Positions 32,872 to 41,356 of a stretch of 55,244 nt of DNA are shown here, one piece after another. The stretch is from the NCBI GenBank assembly GCA_023428785.1, contig JAEYWU010000047.1, positions 1 through 55,244 of the forward strand. Direction: 5' to 3'. A program made the translations under genes and the position numbers. How positions within the stretch are numbered: the first letter of the stretch is position 1; each line of letters begins with the position of its first letter. This DNA is from Pseudomonadota bacterium. GTDB taxonomy: Bacteria; Pseudomonadota; Alphaproteobacteria; Caulobacterales; Caulobacteraceae. Below the pieces are notes generated by a model. That model had not been told where the DNA came from and made no database searches. It saw only the letters and a program-made list of their open reading frames with translations.

Positions 32872-33384
32872 ATGAGGGTGATGACGTTCGCGGCCGTGGC
32901 CGCTTTGGTTCTGACGGGCGGGTGTGGCAACGGCGGGTCGGCGGTCGAGACGCGGGACCGGTCTGCAGAGGTTCAGGCTGTCGCGGCTGGCGCCGAGGCG
33001 CCTTCGGCGTCTGACAGCGCCAGCGAGGCCTCTGCGGCAGCGCCCGAGGCGGAACGCGGCCGGCCGGTCTGGTCCGAGGCCCGCAATCGAACGGCGGATC
33101 AGGGCGCCCAGCGCGCCTTTGACCGGAACGGAGCCTCGTTCGGAGCGGCCAATGTGGATGCCTACATCCAGGCCGCCCACGCCTTCATCGCCAATCCGCC
33201 GCCGGGCACCGAGACCGCCCGCCGCCGCAACGGCGACACCCTCTACTATCACGCGCCTTCAAACACCTTTGCCGTGGCCACCCGCGACGGCGCCCCGCGC
33301 ACCATGTTCAAGCCCGACGACGGCGCCGCCTACTGGGCCGAGCAGCTGGCCAGCGTCGCCCGTCAGGGCGGCGGCGAAAGCTGA
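32872..33384 (+). CDS. Lipoprotein with a toxin-like C-terminal segment
   Basis: A 170-aa predicted lipoprotein: signal MRVMTFAAVAALVLTGGC, then a Ser/Ala/Glu low-complexity linker to about residue 65. The conserved-looking part is AYIQAAHAFIANPPPG, then GDTLYYHAPSNTFAVATRD followed by GAPRTMFKPDDGAAYW. The last segment resembles, from memory, the strands that end many small secreted nuclease domains (Barnase-EndoU-ColicinE5/D-RelE group) in polymorphic toxins. No adjacent immunity-like gene is seen, so a domesticated or unrelated fold is possible. ATG at 32872. Confidence 0.7.
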   Translation: MRVMTFAAVAALVLTGGCGNGGSAVETRDRSAEVQAVAAGAEAPSASDSASEASAAAPEAERGRPVWSEARNRTADQGAQRAFDRNGASFGAANVDAYIQAAHAFIANPPPGTETARRRNGDTLYYHAPSNTFAVATRDGAPRTMFKPDDGAAYWAEQLASVARQGGGES

Positions 33385-33394
33385 TCGATAAGCA

Positions 33395-33422
33395 CAAAAA
33401 AGGAGAGGCTCGCGCCTCTCCT
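33395..33422 (-). terminator. Intrinsic terminator of ahcY
   Basis: Read on the minus strand: a perfect 9-bp stem AGGAGAGGC/GCCTCTCCT with a 4-nt loop, followed by a run of six T. It starts about 20 bp after the ahcY stop. It is the clearest Rho-independent terminator in the window. Confidence 0.88.
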
Positions 33423-33442
33423 GATCTTGCTCTTGTTCGCGC

Positions 33443-34840
33443 CTAGTAGCGGTAGTGCTCAGGCTTGAACGGGCCTTCCTGGGGTACGCCGATGTAGTCG
33501 GCCTGGTCCTTGGACAGGGTCGTCAGCTTGGCGCCCAGCTTCTCCAGGTGCAGCGAGGCGACCTTCTCATCCAGGTGCTTGGGCAGGACATAGACCTGAG
33601 TCTCGTACTTGGGCGTTTTGGTGTTCGCCCACAGCTCGATCTGGGCCAGGGTCTGGTTGGTGAAGGACGCGGACATCACGAATGACGGGTGGCCCGTGGC
33701 GTTACCCAGGTTCACCAGACGGCCTTCCGACAGCAGGATGATCTTCTTTCCGTCCGGGAACTCCACGTGGTGGACCTGCGGCTTGATCTCGTCCCACTTG
33801 AAGTTCTTCAGGCCGGCGACCTGAATTTCGCTGTCAAAGTGACCGATGTTGCAGACGATGGCGTTGTTCTTCATCCGCCGCATGTGATCGACGGTCAGGA
33901 CGTCCTTGTTGCCGGTCGCAGTGCAGAAGATGTCAGCCTTGTCGGCGACGTCTTCCATGGTCTGGACCTCATAGCCTTCCATGGCGGCCTGAAGGGCGCA
34001 GATCGGGTCGATCTCGGTGACGATCACGCGGGCGCCGCCATTGCGGAGCGACGCGGCCGATCCCTTGCCCACGTCGCCGTAGCCGAGGACGACGGCGACC
34101 TTGCCCGACAGCATGACGTCGGTGCCGCGGCGGATGGCGTCCACCAGGCTTTCACGGCAGCCGTACAGGTTATCGAACTTGGACTTGGTGACGCTGTCGT
34201 TGACGTTGATCGCCGGGAACGGAAGGTCGCCCTTCTCGGCCATCTGATAGAGGCGGTGCACGCCCGTGGTCGTCTCTTCCGACACGCCCTGGATGGCGTC
34301 GCGGATAGCCGAATAGAAGCCAGGCTTCTCCGCCAGATAGCGCTTCATGACGGCGAAGAGAGCTTCCTCTTCCTCGTTCTGCGGGTTGTTCAGGACCGAG
34401 GGATCCTTCTCGGCCTTGGGTCCGAGGACGCAGAGCAGGGTCGCGTCGCCGCCGTCGTCGAGGATCAGGTTCGGATAGCCGCCGTCGGCCCATTCGAAGA
34501 TCTTGTGGGCGTATTCCCAGTACTCGTAGAGGGTCTCCCCCTTGACCGCGAAGACCGGCGTGCCGTTGGCCGCGATCGCGGCGGCGGCGTGGTCCTGCGT
34601 CGAGAAGATGTTGCACGAGGCCCAGCGGACCTCGGCGCCCAGCGCTTCCAGCGTCTGGATCAGGACCGCCGTCTGGATCGTCATGTGCAGCGAGCCGGCG
34701 ATGCGGGCGCCCTTGAGGGGCTGGGCCGCGCCGTACTCCGCCCGCACCGCCATCAGGCCGGGCATTTCGGTCTCGGCGATGGCGATCTCCTTCTTGCCGA
34801 AATCGGCGAGCGAGATGTCCTTGACGATGTAATCGGTCAC
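33443..34840 (-). CDS. ahcY: Adenosylhomocysteinase
   Basis: Hydrolyses S-adenosylhomocysteine to adenosine and homocysteine, removing the inhibitor left by SAM-dependent methylation. The 465-aa protein has YIVKDISLADFGKKEIAIAETEMPGL and SCNIFSTQDHAAAAIA. SVTKSKFDNLYGCRESLVDAI and the NAD-binding VVLGYGDVGKGSAASLR are also present, and the end is PFKPEHYRY, the usual C-terminal Lys-Tyr type tail. GTG start at 34840 with GGAGG 8 nt upstream. Single-gene unit with a palindromic operator 73 bp upstream and an intrinsic terminator. Confidence 0.98.
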   Translation of the reverse strand: MTDYIVKDISLADFGKKEIAIAETEMPGLMAVRAEYGAAQPLKGARIAGSLHMTIQTAVLIQTLEALGAEVRWASCNIFSTQDHAAAAIAANGTPVFAVKGETLYEYWEYAHKIFEWADGGYPNLILDDGGDATLLCVLGPKAEKDPSVLNNPQNEEEEALFAVMKRYLAEKPGFYSAIRDAIQGVSEETTTGVHRLYQMAEKGDLPFPAINVNDSVTKSKFDNLYGCRESLVDAIRRGTDVMLSGKVAVVLGYGDVGKGSAASLRNGGARVIVTEIDPICALQAAMEGYEVQTMEDVADKADIFCTATGNKDVLTVDHMRRMKNNAIVCNIGHFDSEIQVAGLKNFKWDEIKPQVHHVEFPDGKKIILLSEGRLVNLGNATGHPSFVMSASFTNQTLAQIELWANTKTPKYETQVYVLPKHLDEKVASLHLEKLGAKLTTLSKDQADYIGVPQEGPFKPEHYRY

Positions 34841-34912
34841 GGGGCGGGCCTCCTGGGCGCAATAAGGGCGGTCGCGCGGCTATAGCCGCAGGAGCCTCCG
34901 ACGGCAACCGGC

Positions 34913-34932
34913 ATATAAGGATATCCTTATAT
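34913..34932. promoter_or_regulatory. 20-bp perfect palindrome upstream of ahcY, probable operator
   Basis: The perfect inverted repeat ATATAAGGAT/ATCCTTATAT lies 73 bp upstream of the ahcY start and stands out as AT-rich in a GC-rich background. From memory it resembles the AAAGATATCTTT-like operators reported for SahR, an ArsR-family regulator of SAM-cycle genes in proteobacteria. No such regulator gene is in the window. The neighbouring leftward gene stops 3 bp away, so the site most likely serves ahcY. Confidence 0.65.
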
Positions 34933-34934
34933 CC

Positions 34935-36428
34935 CTAGAGTCCAGCCATGCGGCGCCTGCAGGCCTCGCGGCCCGCCCCATCGAGGCCGGGGCCCGGAAA
35001 GAGGTGCTGGACACCGCGTTCCCAGCCCATGACCGCGCAGTCGCCGAACAAGTCGGGCTCAAGCGTCAGGGCTTCACCTTGATCGATCGCCCGGTGCAGG
35101 AGCGGGCGCGTGTCCTCACCCGCGAGCCGGCTCCAGGCCGCGATCAGCCGGTCGGGCGCCGGTCCGTCGCCGATCCGCATCGCCTGGATCGCGTCATCCA
35201 GGTCGACCTGCCCGCCACTCAGCCGACCAAGCCGCGCATCCAGCGTCAGGGCCAGAAGGAGACCCCGCTGATAGGGCAGGCCCGCCACCCGGCGGTCATT
35301 GAAGAAGGCCCGCGCCAACTGGGCGTTGCCCAGGCCCTGCGGCGCCTCGGCCTGAAGCCTCAGGGCCCGGTTGATGGCTTCCAGATGCTGCTCCGGCGTG
35401 GCCAGTCCGGCCCGGAGCAGGATCCTGAGGGTGTAGAAGTCCGTGAAGCCCTCCGAGAACCAGAAATCCAGCGCCTCCGGCCGGCCGGGCGACAGCCCGC
35501 CAAGCCGGTCCGGCATCCAGGCGTGCTGCTGCTCGTGGACCAGCACATGCGACGCCTCGTCCAGGGCGATATCGTTCGACAGCCAGACTGCCAGGCCGTC
35601 TCCGAGGCCAAGCCCCGACTGCGCAGCCAGTCCGTGGGGTCCTGCCATCGGCGTCAGCGCCAGAAAGAACGGCTGGCCGCTCTCGCCCCAGAAGTCCGCC
35701 GAGGCTTCGACGACCCGGCCATAACGCTCGGCCAGATCATCGACCGAAAAGCGCCAGTCGCCCAGCATGGCGACCCGCACGGGCCCGCCTGCAGCCTGAA
35801 GCGTCACCAGCCGCATGTTTCGTCCGCCGACCAGCACGCTGTCTCGCAGCTCTTCCAGGGCGAGCGGCTGCCCCGCGCGGTGATCCAGATCCGAGGCCAT
35901 GGCCCAGCTGTCGGGCTTGTCGCCCCACTCGAAGGTCGCCCCATCCGCCTCGCGGCCCTCGACCGCGCCAAAGATGGTCCAGCCGACGAGGGTGAAGCCT
36001 TCCGGCACGGTCGCCGGGCGATAGGGCCGATCAAAGCCGACCCGCGTCGGCCCTGAATAGTCCTGGGCGATCCGGTAGGTCAGGCGGACCGGCGCGCCTC
36101 GCGCATGTCTCAGCGTGATCTGGGATCCCCGACGGCTGACCTGCGCGCCCTCGGCGCGAACGTCGATCACGGTCCGCTCGAGATTGCGGGTCCCGGCCCA
36201 TTCGTCAGGCAGGTCGACGCGGGTGCGGCCGTCCCGATCTCCGTCGAACGACAGGGTCACATCGACGGCCTGCAGCGCGCCGTTCTCAACAACGGGTGAG
36301 ACCGCATAGGCTACGGGATCGGCCGAGGCGGCGGCCGCAGCGCCGAACCAGGCCAGAACGGCCAGTCGAACCAGATTGAACACGGACCAGGCCCTTCCCC
36401 GACCAGTACCTGACAACGATGCTCTCAT
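34935..36428 (-). CDS. Secreted M61-like metallopeptidase
   Basis: A 497-aa predicted secreted protein with signal region ending VRLAVLAWFGAAAAASA. An N-terminal beta-rich domain is followed by the zinc-site motif VHEQQHAWMPDRLG (HExxH) and, downstream, FWFSEGFTDFYTLRILL with the third zinc ligand Glu and the EGFTDF-type segment of M61 glycyl-aminopeptidases. The activity is inferred from these motifs. The ATG at 36428 is used here; a GTG at 36383 after a GAAGGG element would give a shorter signal peptide. The frame stays open farther upstream but would run antisense through mutM, so it is not used. Confidence 0.78.
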   Translation of the reverse strand: MRASLSGTGRGRAWSVFNLVRLAVLAWFGAAAAASADPVAYAVSPVVENGALQAVDVTLSFDGDRDGRTRVDLPDEWAGTRNLERTVIDVRAEGAQVSRRGSQITLRHARGAPVRLTYRIAQDYSGPTRVGFDRPYRPATVPEGFTLVGWTIFGAVEGREADGATFEWGDKPDSWAMASDLDHRAGQPLALEELRDSVLVGGRNMRLVTLQAAGGPVRVAMLGDWRFSVDDLAERYGRVVEASADFWGESGQPFFLALTPMAGPHGLAAQSGLGLGDGLAVWLSNDIALDEASHVLVHEQQHAWMPDRLGGLSPGRPEALDFWFSEGFTDFYTLRILLRAGLATPEQHLEAINRALRLQAEAPQGLGNAQLARAFFNDRRVAGLPYQRGLLLALTLDARLGRLSGGQVDLDDAIQAMRIGDGPAPDRLIAAWSRLAGEDTRPLLHRAIDQGEALTLEPDLFGDCAVMGWERGVQHLFPGPGLDGAGREACRRRMAGL

Positions 36429-36536
36429 GGACCCGCAGTCGTTTACAGGCGCTGAATTGTCGCGCCTGATCAAAGCTTTGCCATAAGCGGTCAGTCGGTT
36501 CTTGGCGCGGACGCGCGCCCGGCCTATCACGGTTTC

Positions 36537-37400
36537 ATGCCCGAGCTTCCCGAGGTCGAGACAGTCCGGCGTGGCCTCGAGCCCGTGATGGCCGGCGCCC
36601 GTCTCAGCCGGGTGCGCCAGAACCGGCCCGATCTGCGCTTTCCGTTTCCGGCTGACTTTCCAGCCCGGCTGGACGGCGCGACCGTCGAACGGATCGATCG
36701 CCGGGCCAAGTATCTCCTGATGCCGCTTTCGACCGGCGAGACCTGGGTCACCCATCTGGGCATGACCGGCCGCTTCACCCTCGATGGCCAGCAACTCGGC
36801 GAGTTCGAGGAGCCTGCCCCGATCGCGGGCAAGCACGAGCACGTCAGCTTCTGCGCCACCCGTGCGGGGATCACCCACCGGGTCGGTTTCGCCGACGCGC
36901 GCCGGTTCGGCTTCATGGGCCTGATCGCGACCGAGGCGGTCGACGACCATCCGTGGTTCGCAGGGCTCGGGCCCGAGCCGCTCGGCAACGCCTTTTCCGC
37001 CGCGCACCTCGCAGAGGCGTTCAAGGGCCGCAAGCAGAACATCAAGGTCAGCCTGCTGGACCAGCGGATCGTGGCGGGTCTGGGCAACATCTATGTCTGC
37101 GAGGCGCTCTACCGCGCCCGGATCTCGCCGCTCACGGCCGCCGGCAAGGTGTCGAGGCCCCGCCTGGAAACGCTGACGACGGAAATCCGCGCGGTCCTGA
37201 ACGACGCCATCGAGGCGGGCGGCTCGACGCTGCGCGACTTCGCCAATGCCGAGGGCGGTCAGGGCTATTTCCAGCACCGCTTCGACGTCTATGGCCGTGA
37301 GGGCGAACCCTGCCGGGATGAGCCCTGCACAGGCGTCGTCAAACGGATCGTCCAGGGCGGTCGCTCGACCTTCTACTGTCCGAGCTGCCAGAAGCGATGA
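36537..37400 (+). CDS. mutM: Formamidopyrimidine-DNA glycosylase
   Basis: A base-excision repair glycosylase/AP lyase that removes 8-oxoguanine and FapyG. The 287-aa protein starts MPELPEVETVRRGL, with catalytic Pro and Glu after Met. RAKYLLMPL contains the conserved Lys, and VAGLGNIYVCEALYRARISP is diagnostic. The C-terminal zinc finger has CRDEPC and CPSC, ending in CQKR. Divergent from the M61-like gene across 108 bp. The stop overlaps the next start (ATGA). Confidence 0.97.
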   Translation: MPELPEVETVRRGLEPVMAGARLSRVRQNRPDLRFPFPADFPARLDGATVERIDRRAKYLLMPLSTGETWVTHLGMTGRFTLDGQQLGEFEEPAPIAGKHEHVSFCATRAGITHRVGFADARRFGFMGLIATEAVDDHPWFAGLGPEPLGNAFSAAHLAEAFKGRKQNIKVSLLDQRIVAGLGNIYVCEALYRARISPLTAAGKVSRPRLETLTTEIRAVLNDAIEAGGSTLRDFANAEGGQGYFQHRFDVYGREGEPCRDEPCTGVVKRIVQGGRSTFYCPSCQKR

Positions 37401-37933
37401 CCGACCATCGCATCATCCTGTTTCGCGCCATGAACACCGGCGGCGTGCGCGCGCCTGTCGGCGAACAGCGGGCCATGGCCGAGGCGATGGGCCTGAAGAA
37501 CCCTCGCACCCTGCTGGCCTCGGGCAATCTGGTCGTCGAGAGCGACCGTGATCCCGGCGCCCTCGAAAAGGCCATCGAGGCCGAGACCGAAAAGCGGTTC
37601 GGCCGCCGGATCGAAACCATCGTGCGCACGCCGGACCAGTGGGCCGCGATCATGAAGGCCAATCCTTTCCCGGATCAGGCGGAAGTCTCGCCCTCCAGAC
37701 TGCTGGTCATGGTGATGAAGGACGGCGTCAAACCGGGCGCGGTTGAGGCCGCCATGGCCTTCGCCAGGGGTGAGGAAGAAGCCCGCGAAGCCGGTGGGGA
37801 GCTCTGGTTCTGGCACCCCGACGGCATCGGCCAGTCCAAGATGTCCGAAAAGGCCCAGCCGCGCCTTGTCGGATCGGGCACGGCGCGCAACTGGAATACG
37901 GTCACCAAGCTGGCCGCCATGGTCGGGCTCTGA
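37397..37933 (+). CDS. DUF1697 family protein
   Basis: A 178-aa cytosolic protein. It starts with RIILFRAMNTGGVRAPVGEQRAMAEAMGLKNPRTLLASGNLVVES and ends with QPRLVGSGTARNWNTVTKLAAMV, both typical of DUF1697. The family function is unknown; the fold has been compared to ferredoxin-like modules. The ATG overlaps the mutM stop, so it is translationally coupled to mutM. Confidence 0.88.
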   Translation: MTDHRIILFRAMNTGGVRAPVGEQRAMAEAMGLKNPRTLLASGNLVVESDRDPGALEKAIEAETEKRFGRRIETIVRTPDQWAAIMKANPFPDQAEVSPSRLLVMVMKDGVKPGAVEAAMAFARGEEEAREAGGELWFWHPDGIGQSKMSEKAQPRLVGSGTARNWNTVTKLAAMVGL

Positions 37934-37942
37934 GGAGAAGCC

Positions 37943-38431
37943 ATGTCCAACCGGGAAAAGGGCGCCTGGGTCGAACTGATCGCCCTGATCGCCATCTGGG
38001 GCTTCTATTTCGCCAGCCTGATCGGTTCGGCATCGGCCATCGAAGCCGAAGGCTTCGCGCCGGTGATGGGCCCGCGGTTCGCGATCTGCGCCGTCCTGTC
38101 GATCCTGGCCGGTTCGGCCTCGGGCCTTCTGGTCGATCTGCTGTCACGCGGCCGGCGTAGCGCCGCACGCGATGAGCGCGAGGCCTGGGCCGGTCTTCGC
38201 GCCACCCGCATCGCCCACGGGACCCTCATCGTGCTGACCTTCTGCATCGCGACCTTGGCGCTGCTGCTGGGCGCCTTCGCGGGCGAGACGATCGCGGGTC
38301 AGGCCAACGCCGCCCTGTCCGGCGTGCTTGGCAACGGGCTCGTCCTGTTCGCCAATGTGGCGTTGGCCATCCTCGTTCTGGCTGAACTGGTCCACTACGC
38401 GGCCCTGATCGTCTTTCTCAGGCGAGGTTAG
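37943..38431 (+). CDS. Small multi-pass membrane protein
   Basis: Not recognised. The 162-aa protein has four predicted membrane helices (ELIALIAIWGFYFASLIGSA, FAICAVLSILAGSASGLLV, GTLIVLTFCIATLALLLGAFAG, GLVLFANVALAILVLAELVHYAALIVFL) with a basic cytoplasmic loop DLLSRGRRSAARDE. ATG at 37943 with GGAG upstream, 9 bp after the DUF1697 gene, so part of the mutM operon. Converges with lpxK with a 4-bp overlap. Confidence 0.8.
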   Translation: MSNREKGAWVELIALIAIWGFYFASLIGSASAIEAEGFAPVMGPRFAICAVLSILAGSASGLLVDLLSRGRRSAARDEREAWAGLRATRIAHGTLIVLTFCIATLALLLGAFAGETIAGQANAALSGVLGNGLVLFANVALAILVLAELVHYAALIVFLRRG

Positions 38432-39429
38432 TCGCGGCCCCTGGGCAGCAGCTTGAGGAACGGGCCTTCCTTCTCGAAGCGGGCCCGCATCGGCCAGGCT
38501 TCGATCCGGCTCCGCCAAGCGGCCGGCAGGCGCGCCCAGTCCTTTTCGGTGGTGATCAGCCCAGCGCCCAGCCGATCGGCCTCGGCCGCCAGACCCTTCA
38601 GCTCACGTTCGCTGTAGAGGCCATGGTCTGGGAAACGGCGAAAACCCTTGAGGTCGGCGCCGGCCGCCTTCAGGGACGCCTCGACCCGCCAGGGCTTGGC
38701 GATGCCCGCGAAGCCCAGCTTGGGTCCGGCTGACGGCGCGCGCACGGGCTCCAGCCAGGCGATGAAGACTGGAAGGTCTCCGAACAAGGCCAGAAGCGCC
38801 GGATCAGCCGTCTCCAGATCCGCAGGCAGAAGCACCACCACCGCATCTGCCCGCGCCAGTCCGGTCGCCAGCGGCTCGCGCATCGGCCCAGCCGGAAAGA
38901 CCGAGCCGTCGCCGAACGGCCACTCGCCATCTCGTGTCTCGCCGTCGACCACGATCAGCGACAGGGACTTGTTCAGGGCCGGGTTCTGATGGCCGTCATC
39001 CAGCACGATCGCCTCGGCGCCTGCCGCCGCCGCCGCCTTGGCGCCCTCGGCCCGATCCCGCGCGATCCAGGCCGGATGATCCAGCGCCAGCATAAGGGGC
39101 TCGTCCCCCACCTCGGCCGCCGTATGGGCGTCGGGATCGACCAGAACCGGACCCGCGAAGCTCCCGCCATAGCCGCGCGACAGGGCGTGGCCATCCAGTC
39201 CCTGACGGGCCAGCATATGGAGGATCTCGCGCGTCACCGGCGTCTTGCCTGAGCCGCCCATGGTGACATTGCCGACAGAAATCACCGGCACGCCGGGATC
39301 GAATCCCTGTGCGCCCGCCAGTCGCTTGGCCGTCTGATCCGCATAGATCGCCGACAGAGGTCGCAGGAGGCCGGACAGCAGGCCCGATCCCTCCCGGCGA
39401 TACCACCAGCGCGGCGTGGCGATTTTCAT
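38428..39429 (-). CDS. lpxK: Tetraacyldisaccharide 4'-kinase
   Basis: Phosphorylates the 4' position of the lipid A precursor to make lipid IVA. The 333-aa protein begins MKIATPRWWYRR. It has VPVISVGNVTMGGSGKTPVTREI with the P-loop, LSRGYGG, VGDEPLMLA and IVLDDGHQNPALNKSLSLIVVDGE, all family blocks, and ends with TTEKDWARLP. The ATG at 39429 overlaps the waaA stop (ATGA). Last gene of the msbA-DUF374-waaA-lpxK operon. Confidence 0.96.
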   Translation of the reverse strand: MKIATPRWWYRREGSGLLSGLLRPLSAIYADQTAKRLAGAQGFDPGVPVISVGNVTMGGSGKTPVTREILHMLARQGLDGHALSRGYGGSFAGPVLVDPDAHTAAEVGDEPLMLALDHPAWIARDRAEGAKAAAAAGAEAIVLDDGHQNPALNKSLSLIVVDGETRDGEWPFGDGSVFPAGPMREPLATGLARADAVVVLLPADLETADPALLALFGDLPVFIAWLEPVRAPSAGPKLGFAGIAKPWRVEASLKAAGADLKGFRRFPDHGLYSERELKGLAAEADRLGAGLITTEKDWARLPAAWRSRIEAWPMRARFEKEGPFLKLLPRGRD

Positions 39430-40682
39430 GTGGGCATCAGGGGCGAGAGCTGATCCCATAGGCGATCCAGCGCCCCGTCCTGACGCCGGGCGTAAGTCCG
39501 GGCGCGCTCGCCCAGCGCAGCGGCGCCCTGCGGATCGGCCAGCAGGCTTGAGACCACCCCGGCCAGTTCACCCTCATCGGCCAGACGCACCGCATCGGCC
39601 TCGGTCAGGGCCTCGAAGACCCCGGCCCAGTTCGAGACCCACGGCCCCGACACGACCGGCTTGCCCAGTCGCGCGGGCTCCAGCGGATTGTGACCGCCGA
39701 CCCCGGCCGCCCACCCACCGCCCAGCACGATCACGTCGCCCAGCCGGAAGAACAGGCCCAGCTCGCCCAGGGTGTCCGCCAGATAGACGTCGGTGTCGGG
39801 CGCCAGAGCTTCCCCGCGCGACCGCCGGGCGATTGTGCGGCCCTCAAGCGTCAGTTCCGCCTCGATGGCGCCGGCGCGCCTCGGATGGCGCGGGGCGATC
39901 AGATGCAGCGGCCGACCTGGCAGGCCGGTCACCGCCGCATCGATGATCCCCTCCTCGCCGGGATGGGTGCTGGCCGAGACTACGACGGCGCGGTCGCCCG
40001 CGGCGGCGCTGAGGCGCTCGAACTCGCCCGCATCGTAATCCAGCGCATCGCCGACCAGTTTCAGATTGGCCCGGCCCGAAACCCGAGCGCCCAGACCCGT
40101 CAGCCGCTCGGCCGAGGCGTCGTCCTGCGGGAGGACCAGATCGAAGCCGGAGAAGATTTGCCGTGCGGCGCCGGGGGCCCGCTTCCAGCCGGCGCCGGTC
40201 TTTTCCGTGAACCGCGCACTGACCAGGGCCAGCCGGCTGCCCCGCGCCTTGGCGCCTGCGACGAGATTAGGCCAGATCTCGCCTTCCAGAAGGATGGTCA
40301 GGTCCGGCTGCCAGTGGTCCAGGAAGCGCTTGGCTGGGCCCGGGGCATCGACCGGCACATATTGATGAAGCGCCGTCGGCGGAAGCCGCTGGGCCAGGAT
40401 CTCAGCCGAGGTCGTGGTGCCCGATGTCACCAGCACGGTCACATCGGGACGCTCTTTCCCGATCCGCTCGACCAGCGGAAGGGCCGAGACCGTCTCGCCG
40501 ACACTGGCGCCATGCAGCCAGACGAGTGGCCCGCAAGGGCGACCCGATGTGGGATAGCCCAGCCGCTCTTCGACACGCGCGGGGTCTTCCTTGCCCTGAC
40601 CGGCGCGTCGCCGCAGCAGCATGGGCGCCAGCGGCTCGAGGGCGCCTGTGACCAGTCGATAAAGGGACAGGCCGAGGCTCAC
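39426..40682 (-). CDS. waaA: 3-deoxy-D-manno-octulosonic acid transferase
   Basis: Transfers Kdo from CMP-Kdo to lipid IVA at the inner-membrane cytoplasmic face. The 418-aa GT-B enzyme has one N-terminal hydrophobic segment, then LVWLHGASVGET with the catalytic Glu, VTSGTTTSAEIL, LLEGEIWPNLVAGAKARG and LGGGWAAGVGGHNPLEPARLGKPVVSG. GTG start at 40682 overlaps the previous stop (GTGA). Whether it adds one or two Kdo cannot be told from the sequence. Confidence 0.96.
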   Translation of the reverse strand: MSLGLSLYRLVTGALEPLAPMLLRRRAGQGKEDPARVEERLGYPTSGRPCGPLVWLHGASVGETVSALPLVERIGKERPDVTVLVTSGTTTSAEILAQRLPPTALHQYVPVDAPGPAKRFLDHWQPDLTILLEGEIWPNLVAGAKARGSRLALVSARFTEKTGAGWKRAPGAARQIFSGFDLVLPQDDASAERLTGLGARVSGRANLKLVGDALDYDAGEFERLSAAAGDRAVVVSASTHPGEEGIIDAAVTGLPGRPLHLIAPRHPRRAGAIEAELTLEGRTIARRSRGEALAPDTDVYLADTLGELGLFFRLGDVIVLGGGWAAGVGGHNPLEPARLGKPVVSGPWVSNWAGVFEALTEADAVRLADEGELAGVVSSLLADPQGAAALGERARTYARRQDGALDRLWDQLSPLMPT

Positions 40683-41356
40683 AGCATCGCCTCCGCGCGA
40701 CGGGTCGCGGCCGACAGCCTGCGGGTCCAGTCGTCACGCACGGCGTCGGTATCGGCGTTTCGGCCGATCCTCACGGGCCCGTCCCAGACCATGGCGCCGC
40801 GCCCAAACGGCATAGGCAACTGGCCCTTGTCCCAGGTGTCGAGGGTGATCGCGGGCCTGCAGGCCAGTCCCACCAGCATCACCGGTGCGCCGGATACGCG
40901 CGCCAGCATGACGGCGCCGTCAGCCATCTCCTCGGCCGGACCACGCGGACCGTCGGGGGTCACGGCGATGGCGCCGCCGCCCTGGATCCAGCGCAGAACA
41001 TCGCGAAAGGCGGCGGCGCCGCCCTTGGCCTTGTCCGGCGCATTTTTCTTGGACGACGAGCCCCGGATAGCTGGGAAGCCCAGGTGGGCCACGGCGCGGG
41101 CGATAAATTCGCCGTCTGCCGACAGCGACACCAGAACCCTCGCCTCCTGTCCACGATCCAACGGCCAACTGGCCGGTGAAAGGGTAATCCGAGAATGCCA
41201 GAAACAGACGATCACCCCGCCGCCCGCCTTCCAGACCGCCTCGACGGCCTCCCGGTTCTCGTGGGTCCAGCGCATGGTCGCGAAACACAGCCTCAGCCAG
41301 CCGGCCAGCAGCCAGGCCAGGGTCGACTGGACTGCGGACGAACGCAACGGCCTCAC
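40679..41356 (-). CDS. DUF374 lysophospholipid acyltransferase-like protein
   Basis: A 225-aa protein with one N-terminal hydrophobic helix. GGGVIVCFWHSRITL is the family equivalent of the acyltransferase HxxxxD-type region, and AIAVTPDGPRGP is the DUF374 signature. Position between msbA and waaA suggests a role in lipid A or Kdo-lipid A acylation or processing; the exact reaction is not known. GTG start at 41356 overlaps the msbA stop (GTGA). Confidence 0.86.
   Translation of the reverse strand: MRPLRSSAVQSTLAWLLAGWLRLCFATMRWTHENREAVEAVWKAGGGVIVCFWHSRITLSPASWPLDRGQEARVLVSLSADGEFIARAVAHLGFPAIRGSSSKKNAPDKAKGGAAAFRDVLRWIQGGGAIAVTPDGPRGPAEEMADGAVMLARVSGAPVMLVGLACRPAITLDTWDKGQLPMPFGRGAMVWDGPVRIGRNADTDAVRDDWTRRLSAATRRAEAML

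Noticed and set aside
36429..37277. N-terminal extension of the M61-like gene
   Set aside because: It would run antisense through mutM, and the signal peptide near 36428 or 36383 marks the real start.
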